In this document: one piece after another, positions 15,268 to 21,855 of the stretch
Layout of the letters: each line of letters starts with the position of its first letter
Numbering within the stretch: the stretch's first letter is position 1
Assembly (NCBI RefSeq): GCF_020859565.1
Contig: NZ_JAJHUO010000005.1
Location: 39,621 to 103,620, forward strand
Direction of reading: 5' to 3'
DNA length: 64,000 nt
From: Saccharothrix luteola
Lineage (GTDB): Bacteria > Actinomycetota > Actinomycetes > Mycobacteriales > Pseudonocardiaceae
Notes under the pieces: generated by a model
The model's database searches: none
What the model was told of the DNA's origin: nothing
Seen by the model: only the letters and a program-made list of their open reading frames with translations
Made by a program: the position numbers and the translations under genes

Positions 15268-16650
15268 CTACGGCACCAGCAGGCCCCAGTGGACGGCCCA
15301 GGGCACGAACACCGCGCCACCGGCCACCAGCAGGCCCAGCCGCACCCGGTGCCCCGCCGTGAGGTCGGCCCTGGCCTGCCACACCCTCACCCCGGTGACC
15401 GCGGTGGCCACCACCACCGCCACCGCCAGGACCTGCAGCCCGAGCCACGGCAGCGGCCGGCCGAGCACCACCGGGCCGAGGCTCCTCGCGCCGCTCGACG
15501 CCAGGTGGCCGAGGTAGCCGACCAGGCCGAGGACGCTCAGCAGTCCGGTCGTGGCGAGCAGACCCGCCGGTCGACGCAGGGGTGGCGTGCTGCGCAACCG
15601 GCGGACCGCCGCGCTCAGCCCGTACCCCGCGAACGCGACCAGCAGCACTAGGACCGCGACGACCTGCGCCGCCGGTGATCCCGGCTCGACCGGGGTGCTC
15701 AGCCGCTCCTGCTCCGGCGGTGTCCCGACCTCCGCGGTGCGCGGTCCGGTCACCCAGGAGGCGACCCGCGCCAGATAGGCCGGCGCGATCTCGTCACCGC
15801 GCTGGAAGCCGTCCGGGGACAACCGCATCGTGTGATCGGCACCGGGCACCGAGAGCAGCGTGTAGTCGCCGTTGCCGCCCCGGTCGAGCGACTCCTGGAA
15901 CACGCGCAGGCTCTCGGCTCCGGGAATCACCCGGTCGAGATCACCCCACAGGGCCAACACCGGTTGGGTGACCCGGGCCAGCACCGGCGCCGGGTCGTAG
16001 CCCGACTCGGGGAACAGGCCGGCGCCGACGAGCAGGCCGAGCGTCGTGCGCGAGACGGTGTCCACCAGGGAGCCGGACACACCGGCGGCGGCGAGCCGGT
16101 TGACGAGGTTCCACGACTGCTGCCGTTCGGGCGCCGTGCCGGGTGCTCCGACCGTGACCACGAAGGCCACGTCAGCCGACTCGGCCGCGGCGATCGGGGC
16201 CACCCAACCACCTTCGCTGACGCCCCACAGGCCGGTCCGGGCCGGGTCGACGCCCGGCTGGGTCCTCAGCGCGCGCAGGGCGGCCAGCGCGTCGTCGGCC
16301 AGGAGTTCGAAGTCGACGTCGGACTTGGACCGCTTCGGCCGCTTGTCGTAGATCAGCGTGACGATGCCGGACCGCGCGAACGCCTCCGCCTCCTGGCGGT
16401 AGCCGTCCCGCGAGACCCGACCCGAGCCGTGCACCATGACCATGGCCGGGTGCGGGGAGTCCGTGTCGGGCGCGATCACGGTGCCGTGGAGCGTCAGGTC
16501 TCCACTCGAAAAGGTGATGTCCTGCTCGACCAGGCCGGATGGCGCGGCTTGGGCGGGTGGTGACAGCGCGGCCGACGCCGTGCCGACGACCAGCGCCGCC
16601 AGCAACCGGACGAGGGCACGACGAAGTCGCGAGTTGCGTTCGGGGAGCAC
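15268..16650 (-). CDS. Secreted/membrane-anchored alpha/beta hydrolase
   Basis: A 460-residue protein. A signal peptide (about residues 8-37) is followed by an alpha/beta-hydrolase domain of the dienelactone-hydrolase/S33 type with MVHGSG (oxyanion region), nucleophile elbow GVSEGG, catalytic Asp in LWGDLDRVIP, and catalytic His in VPGADHTM. After residue 310 there are four or so membrane helices, so the catalytic domain should face outward and be tethered by the C-terminus. Substrate unknown. I chose the GTG at 16650 preceded by GGAAGGAG; a GTG ten codons earlier has no site. Fusing a hydrolase to a C-terminal membrane bundle is uncommon. Confidence 0.82.
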   Translation of the reverse strand: MLPERNSRLRRALVRLLAALVVGTASAALSPPAQAAPSGLVEQDITFSSGDLTLHGTVIAPDTDSPHPAMVMVHGSGRVSRDGYRQEAEAFARSGIVTLIYDKRPKRSKSDVDFELLADDALAALRALRTQPGVDPARTGLWGVSEGGWVAPIAAAESADVAFVVTVGAPGTAPERQQSWNLVNRLAAAGVSGSLVDTVSRTTLGLLVGAGLFPESGYDPAPVLARVTQPVLALWGDLDRVIPGAESLRVFQESLDRGGNGDYTLLSVPGADHTMRLSPDGFQRGDEIAPAYLARVASWVTGPRTAEVGTPPEQERLSTPVEPGSPAAQVVAVLVLLVAFAGYGLSAAVRRLRSTPPLRRPAGLLATTGLLSVLGLVGYLGHLASSGARSLGPVVLGRPLPWLGLQVLAVAVVVATAVTGVRVWQARADLTAGHRVRLGLLVAGGAVFVPWAVHWGLLVP

Positions 16651-16768
16651 GGGTGCTCTCCTTCCCGAGGAGGTTCGCACGTACGAGGAACACGCCGGTT
16701 CCGGCGTGGTGCCGCGGCTTCCGCCCGCCCGGGTCGTCGAGTGCCAGCTCGACGGCCCGGGCTTCGTG

Positions 16769-17338
16769 TCAGGGGCGGTCCGCGGGGCCGGGGACGGGGA
16801 ACGCGAAGAAGCGCACGGCGACGTGCCGCGCGTCCGCGGGCGTCTCGTCCACCGGTCGTTGGTAGCGCTTGAGCAGCGCCATGTACTCGTCGAAGAACTC
16901 GTGCAGCTCGGGCAGCGTCAACCGCACCGAGCCGCGGGAGTGGGGCAGCGCGTCCGCCCACTCGCCCAGCTCCGACCGCCGGGCCAGGAACTCGTCGAAC
17001 AGCTCCTGGTCGGCGGCCAGCTTGAGCTGCCTGAGCTGGTCCACGAGGGTCCGCACTTCCGGGTCCGCCGGCGCCCGGGGCCCGCGCAAGTCCTGCACGG
17101 GCGCGCGCCACCACCGTTCACGGCCGTGCGCGCGCTCGGGCACTTCCTCCACGAACGCGTGCTTCGCGAGCATCCGGAGGTGGTAGCTGGTCGCGCCGCT
17201 GCTCTCGCCGAGCGCCTTGCCGAGCGTGCTGGCCGTCGCCGGACCGTGCTGCCCGAGGTGGCGCAGGATCCGTTGGCGCAACGGGTGCGCGAGCGTGCGG
17301 AGTTCGTCGACGTCGGAGATCTCGCGCGGTGCGACCAT
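16769..17338 (-). CDS. ArsR-type winged-helix transcription regulator
   Basis: A 189-residue regulator with an N-terminal winged helix: LRTLAHPLRQRILRHLGQHGPATASTLGKALGESSGATSYHLRMLAKHAFVEE, typical of ArsR/helix_turn_helix_5 proteins in actinobacteria. The rest is a helical ligand or dimer domain without metal-binding cysteines. A dyad with three TGCAAAG half-sites lies directly before its ATG, which suggests autoregulation of a leaderless or near-leaderless message. The downstream secreted hydrolase, on the same strand 118 bases away, may be a target. Confidence 0.88.
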   Translation of the reverse strand: MVAPREISDVDELRTLAHPLRQRILRHLGQHGPATASTLGKALGESSGATSYHLRMLAKHAFVEEVPERAHGRERWWRAPVQDLRGPRAPADPEVRTLVDQLRQLKLAADQELFDEFLARRSELGEWADALPHSRGSVRLTLPELHEFFDEYMALLKRYQRPVDETPADARHVAVRFFAFPVPGPADRP

Positions 17339-17340
17339 GG

Positions 17341-17374
17341 TGCAAAGCTAGCGTTGCAAAGCCTGCTTTGCAAC
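17341..17374. promoter_or_regulatory. Candidate ArsR-type operator with three half-sites
   Basis: A perfect 10-base dyad GTTGCAAAGC-CT-GCTTTGCAAC (17353-17374), with a further direct half-site TGCAAAGC at 17341-17348. It ends three bases before the regulator's start codon and overlaps the 3' end of the small gene upstream. Confidence 0.7.
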
Positions 17375-17596
17375 CTCGTCGTGCAACCGCACCCAGTCCT
17401 CCCGCCGGTCACGCCACGCGTCGCTCGCGAAGAGCGCGGCCTTCGCTTCCGCCGTCGAGAGCCCCAGGACGCGTGACGCGACGTAGGTGGTCTCGACCGG
17501 CGACTTCCCCCGTTCCCGCAGCTCGCGGAACACCTGCTCGCCATCCCGACCCGCCATGCTCGTCACGAGCACGTCCAACGCCGTCCGATCCACCAC
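17348..17596 (-). CDS. Small hypothetical protein
   Basis: A predicted 82-residue helical, charged protein starting at a GTG with GGGAGG upstream. It contains LGLSTAEAKAALFASDAWRD, which resembles the helical end of L7/L12-like folds only loosely. It precedes the ArsR-type regulator by nine bases on the same strand. Its last eight codons are made of the operator dyad, so the 3' end does double duty. I do not recognise a family; the frame could be wrong, but codon usage is normal. Confidence 0.55.
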   Translation of the reverse strand: MVDRTALDVLVTSMAGRDGEQVFRELRERGKSPVETTYVASRVLGLSTAEAKAALFASDAWRDRREDWVRLHDEVAKQALQR

Positions 17597-17733
17597 CCGA
17601 CCTCCCTCACCGCAGCGGGAACGGCGGCTCGCCGCACGACCGGGCGTCGACCTGGAACCCGCCACAGGACCCCGGCCGCGCGACTTACCAGACGTCGTCG
17701 TCGGGCCGCCGCCGATCCACGCCCGACAGTGGA

Positions 17734-19479
17734 TCAGCTGTAGAGCCCGTCGTACAGCGCGGCGTGCGTGGAGTGCACGACCTTCCGCTTCACCTTCAAC
17801 GTCGGGGTCAGCTCGCCCTCGTCCTGGCTCAGGTCGCGGTCCAGCACGGTGAAGCGCTTGATCTGCGAGACGTGCGCGAAGTGGGAGTTCGCCTCGTCCA
17901 CCACGCCCTGGATCAGGTCCCGCACCTCGGACGTGCGGGCCAGCGCGGGCAGGTCGGTCGGCAGACCCCGGGCCTTCGCCCACGGCACGATCTCGTCCAC
18001 GTCCAAGGTGATCAGCGCGACCAGGTACGGCTTGAGGTCCCCGTAGACCACCGCGTGCGAGATCCAGCGCGACTGGCGGAGCTGGTTCTCGACGTTCGCG
18101 GGCGCGATGTTCTTGCCGCCGGCGGTGATGATGATGTCCTTCTTGCGGCCCGTGATGGTGACGAAGCCGTCGTCGTCGACCTCGCCGAGGTCGCCGGTGT
18201 GCAGCCAGCCGTCGGTCAGCACTTCAGCGGTGGCGGCGGGGTTGTTCCAGTAGCCCGCGAACACGTGCGGTCCCTGCATCAGCAGCTCGCCGTCCTCGGC
18301 CACCTTGAGCTGCAGGCCCGCCATCCCGAACGTGCCGACCGAGCCGAGCTTGTGCCGCGCCAGCGTGTTCACCGTGCCGACACCCGTGGACTCGCTCATG
18401 CCGTACCCCTCCAGCACGGGCACGCCGGCGGCCGTGAAGAACTCCAGCACCTCCACCGAGATCGGCGCCGCGCCCGACAACGCCTGCCGCAGCCTGCCCC
18501 CGAAGATCGCCCGGACCTTGGCGAACACCGGGTCCACCTGCTCGAACGCGGCCGCCAGGTCGGGCGGCAACGGCCGGCCGGCGGCCTGCGCCCGGCGCAC
18601 CGCCAGCCCGACCTCCACCGCCTGCCGCAACCGCTCCGCCGGCACGCCGGCCGTGGCGGCGGTGTAGATCTTCTCGAAGATCCGGGGCACGGACGGCAGG
18701 AACGTCGGCCGCACCTGCGCCAGCTCCGCCACGACCTTCGACGTGTCGCCGCCGTAGAACGCGACCGCGTGGCCCGTGTAGAGCGCGCCCAGGTGCACGA
18801 TCTGCGCGAACACGTGCGCCAGCGGCAGGAACAGGTACGCCACGTCGTCGGGCAGGACGTACGACAGCTCCTCGCTGAGCCGGCACATCGTCAGCCAGTT
18901 CCGGTTGGTGAGCACGCAGCCCTTGGGCGGACCCGTGGTGCCCGAGGTGTAGATGATCACGGTCGGGTCGTCCGGGTCGATCGCCGCACGGCGGTCGTCC
19001 AGCTCGTCCGGCAACGGCGACGTGCGCCCCTGCGACCGCAGCTCGTCCAACCCGCCACCCTCGATCACGATCACGTCCCGCAACGAGGGCACCTGCTCGC
19101 GGATCGACTCGACCTTGTCCCGCTGCGCGTCGTCCTCCGCGATCACGAGCACCGCACCCGAGTCGCCGATGATCCACGCGCACTCCTCCGCCGCGCTCGA
19201 CGGGTAGATCGGCACCACGACACCACCCGCCGCGAGCACCGCCAGCTCCGCCGCCGACCACTCGACCCTGGTGTCCGCCAGCACGCACACCCGGTCCCCC
19301 GGCTCGACACCCAGGTGCACCAGCCCGGACGCCAGTTCCATGACCCACTCGGCGACCTCGGTGAACGTCAGGTCGTGCCACTGCCCGTCACGCGAGTGGC
19401 GCCACGCCACCCGGTCGTCGTGCGCCTGGGCGGCGGTGAAAGGCAGGTCGGCGATGACGCGTGCCGTGGTCGCGGGCAT
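17734..19479 (-). CDS. Long-chain fatty-acid--CoA ligase (AMP-forming)
   Basis: A 581-residue acyl-CoA synthetase of the ANL superfamily. The AMP-binding P-loop is IIYTSGTTGPPKG, followed by the A-motifs YGMSESTG and DGWLHTGDLGEVDDDGF, the hinge GRKKDIIITAGGKNIAP, and a C-terminal KVKRKVV with the catalytic lysine. It activates a carboxylic acid with ATP and CoA; length and layout suit long-chain fatty acids (FadD15-like). GAGGAG precedes the ATG. It starts eleven bases after the stop of the molybdopterin oxidoreductase, so the two form an operon. A second enzyme of this type is at 33849. Confidence 0.92.
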   Translation of the reverse strand: MPATTARVIADLPFTAAQAHDDRVAWRHSRDGQWHDLTFTEVAEWVMELASGLVHLGVEPGDRVCVLADTRVEWSAAELAVLAAGGVVVPIYPSSAAEECAWIIGDSGAVLVIAEDDAQRDKVESIREQVPSLRDVIVIEGGGLDELRSQGRTSPLPDELDDRRAAIDPDDPTVIIYTSGTTGPPKGCVLTNRNWLTMCRLSEELSYVLPDDVAYLFLPLAHVFAQIVHLGALYTGHAVAFYGGDTSKVVAELAQVRPTFLPSVPRIFEKIYTAATAGVPAERLRQAVEVGLAVRRAQAAGRPLPPDLAAAFEQVDPVFAKVRAIFGGRLRQALSGAAPISVEVLEFFTAAGVPVLEGYGMSESTGVGTVNTLARHKLGSVGTFGMAGLQLKVAEDGELLMQGPHVFAGYWNNPAATAEVLTDGWLHTGDLGEVDDDGFVTITGRKKDIIITAGGKNIAPANVENQLRQSRWISHAVVYGDLKPYLVALITLDVDEIVPWAKARGLPTDLPALARTSEVRDLIQGVVDEANSHFAHVSQIKRFTVLDRDLSQDEGELTPTLKVKRKVVHSTHAALYDGLYS

Positions 19480-19490
19480 GGCGGTGCTCC

Positions 19491-21611
19491 TCACTGGACT
19501 GCGGAAGGGGTGACGCGCACGTGGACGCCGTTGAGCACGGCGGTGCCCGACAGCGGGTCCACGGCCAGGTCGTCGGTGAGCAGGTTGACGTTGACGCCGG
19601 GGTGGGCGCGCGCGGTGGCGAGTCGCGTGCCCGGCCGGTCGTGGCCCCACCCGTGCGGCAGGCTGACCACCCCGGCGGCCATGTCGGCGCTGACCTCCAC
19701 GGTCACCTCGACCTCGCCGACCCGCGACGCCACCCGCGCCGGCCCGCCGTCCTCGAGACCCAGCCGCGCGGCATCGGCCGGGTTGACCAGCAACGTGCAC
19801 AACTGCTTGCCCTTCACCAACGCGGGCACGTTGTGCAGCCACGAGTTGTTCGACCGCAGGTGTCGCCGCCCCACCAGCACCAACCCGTCAACGGGCCTTC
19901 GCAACGCCGCCAGCACCCGCGGCACGTCGGCCGCGATCGGCTCCGGGCACAGCTCGATCCGCCCGGACGGCGTGCGCAGGACTTCCGGCACCCGACTCGT
20001 CAACGCCCCCAAGTCGACCCCGTGCGGCCGTTCCAGCAAGTCGTCCACCGACAACCCGTACGCCCCGGCCCGCAACCGGGCGTCCAACAGCCGTTCCTCA
20101 CGGCTGTACCCGGACTCCCCCGACAGCCCGACCAACGCGTCGAGATCCGCGTCCGCCCCGAGCCCGGCCAGGATCCCGGTCAACCGCAACAGGATCTCAC
20201 CCTCGTCCACCTCGTCCGCTCCGAGCGGCACGGGGGGCCGCGAGTACTTCGCCACGTTCCGCACCGTGAACGACAGGAACGCCAAGTCGTAATGGGCACG
20301 CCTGCTCGGCGGCGGAGGCGGCAGGATCACGTCCGCGTGCCGCGTCGTCTCGTTGAGGTACGGGTCGACCGACACCATGAAGTCCAAAGTGGACAAAGCG
20401 GCGTCCAACCGACCCGAGTTGGGCACCGACAACGCCGGGTTCCCCGCCACCGTCACCAACGCCCGGACCTGCCCCTCACCGGGCGTCTCGATCTCATCGG
20501 CCAACGTGACGACCGGGAACTCCCCCGCCACCTCGGGCAGCCCCCGCACGCGACTGCGCCACCGCCCGGTGGCGAACCCCTTGCCCGACCCCGTCCCCCG
20601 CCGCATGTGCGCGGGCATCGGGAACATCGCCCCACCAACCCGATCCAGGTTCCCGGTCAGGACGTTCAGCACGTCCACCAACCAACTGGCCACTGTGCCG
20701 AACTCGACCGTCGTCGTGCCGATCCGCCCGTACACCGCCGCCCGCGACGCCGCCGCGAGCCGATGCGTCAACGCCCGGATCTCCTCCGCCCCGATGCCAC
20801 ACCGCGCCGCCACCGCCTCCGGCGTGAACGGCCGGGACAGCTCCCGCACCCCTTCCACCCCGTTCACGTGCGGCGCGAGGTCCTTCAGGTCGACCAACGA
20901 CGCCGCGAACAACTCGTTCACCATCGCCAGCAGCAGGAACACGTCCGTGCCCGGCACGATCGCCAAGTGCTGATCGGCAGCCGCCGCCGTCCGACTGCGC
21001 CGCGGATCGACCACCACGAACGCCCCACCACGCCGACGCAACGCCTTCAACCGCCCCGGCACATCCGGAACCGTCCACAGACTGCCGTTCGACGAAAACG
21101 GATCCGCCCCCAACAACAACAAAAAGTCCGTCCGGTCGACATCCGGCACCGGAATCGAATACATCCCCCCGTAGAGCAGCCCGGACGACACGTGCTTGGG
21201 CATCTGGTCGACCGTCGCCGCGGTGAAGAAATTGCGCGACCCCAACGCCTTCCTCAACCCACCCGCGTACAGCCCACCGGCCAACGAGTGCACCGTCGGA
21301 TTCCCCAAGTACAGGGCAACCGAATCCCGACCATGCTCACCGATAATCTCACTCAAACCTCGATCGACCAGCGCGAACGCCTCACCCCACGACACCGCCT
21401 CGAACGACCCACCACGCCGCGCCAACGGCCCGCGCAACCGATCCGGATCAGCGTCCAACGCCCCCAACGACGCACCCTTGGGACAGAGGAAACCACCGCT
21501 GAACGTGTCCTGCCGATCACCACGAACACCAGTGATCCGATCCCCCTCGATCGTCAACTCCAACCCACAGGTCGCCTCACACAACGGACACGTCGTAAAC
21601 GCGGTACGCAT
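19491..21611 (-). CDS. Molybdopterin-dependent oxidoreductase (FdhA/NarG superfamily)
   Basis: A 705-residue DMSO-reductase-family enzyme. The N-terminus binds a 4Fe-4S cluster (CPLCEATCGL, then GGFLCPKG). Molybdopterin regions follow, with the C-terminal dinucleotide-binding domain (MoeA-like barrel) holding LPHGWGHDRPGTRLATARAHPGVNVN. In the usual position of the Mo ligand (TVDQMPKHVSSGLLYG) I see no Cys, Ser or Sec, so the ligand may be Asp or absent. Members include assimilatory nitrate reductases and formate dehydrogenases; no electron-transfer subunit is next door. A GAGGAGGGGT site precedes the ATG. Operon with the downstream acyl-CoA ligase, which hints at a substrate or product that is a CoA ester. 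Confidence 0.88.
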   Translation of the reverse strand: MRTAFTTCPLCEATCGLELTIEGDRITGVRGDRQDTFSGGFLCPKGASLGALDADPDRLRGPLARRGGSFEAVSWGEAFALVDRGLSEIIGEHGRDSVALYLGNPTVHSLAGGLYAGGLRKALGSRNFFTAATVDQMPKHVSSGLLYGGMYSIPVPDVDRTDFLLLLGADPFSSNGSLWTVPDVPGRLKALRRRGGAFVVVDPRRSRTAAAADQHLAIVPGTDVFLLLAMVNELFAASLVDLKDLAPHVNGVEGVRELSRPFTPEAVAARCGIGAEEIRALTHRLAAASRAAVYGRIGTTTVEFGTVASWLVDVLNVLTGNLDRVGGAMFPMPAHMRRGTGSGKGFATGRWRSRVRGLPEVAGEFPVVTLADEIETPGEGQVRALVTVAGNPALSVPNSGRLDAALSTLDFMVSVDPYLNETTRHADVILPPPPPSRRAHYDLAFLSFTVRNVAKYSRPPVPLGADEVDEGEILLRLTGILAGLGADADLDALVGLSGESGYSREERLLDARLRAGAYGLSVDDLLERPHGVDLGALTSRVPEVLRTPSGRIELCPEPIAADVPRVLAALRRPVDGLVLVGRRHLRSNNSWLHNVPALVKGKQLCTLLVNPADAARLGLEDGGPARVASRVGEVEVTVEVSADMAAGVVSLPHGWGHDRPGTRLATARAHPGVNVNLLTDDLAVDPLSGTAVLNGVHVRVTPSAVQ

Positions 21612-21663
21612 ACCCCTCCTCACCCCAACAACCACCAGCAGGCTGGTGTTATCAACGAGCCCA

Positions 21664-21706
21664 CAACGGACCCGCCACACCCCACCGAGGCCCATGTCAA
21701 ATCGAG
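21664..21706 (+). repeat. Dispersed intergenic repeat, copy 2
   Basis: Carries CAACGGACCCG and CCCACCGAGGCCC as in copy 1 (4320-4363), then the ten-base core in the opposite orientation (ATGTCAAATC). It lies upstream of the molybdopterin oxidoreductase start codon. Confidence 0.6.
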
Positions 21707-21855
21707 CCGGCCTTGCCCACCGGGGCCGAACCACCGGGACTGAACCACCGAGGGTTGAACCATTGAGGGCTGCACCACCGACCCACCCGCCACACCACCG
21801 ACCCAACACGCCCGGCCTACCACCGAGTCAGTGCGGCTTCCACAACAACTAAGCC
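21707..21855. repeat. C/A-rich intergenic stretch with short tandem repeats
   Basis: Between the LAL regulator end and copy 2 of the dispersed repeat. It contains TGAACCACCGAGGGT followed by TGAACCATTGAGGGC and several ACCACCGACCC-like copies. No reading frame looks like a protein. Confidence 0.5.

Noticed and set aside
19461-21743. A 760-codon plus-strand frame
   Set aside because: It is the antisense of the molybdopterin oxidoreductase, rich in R, H and P, with no protein features.
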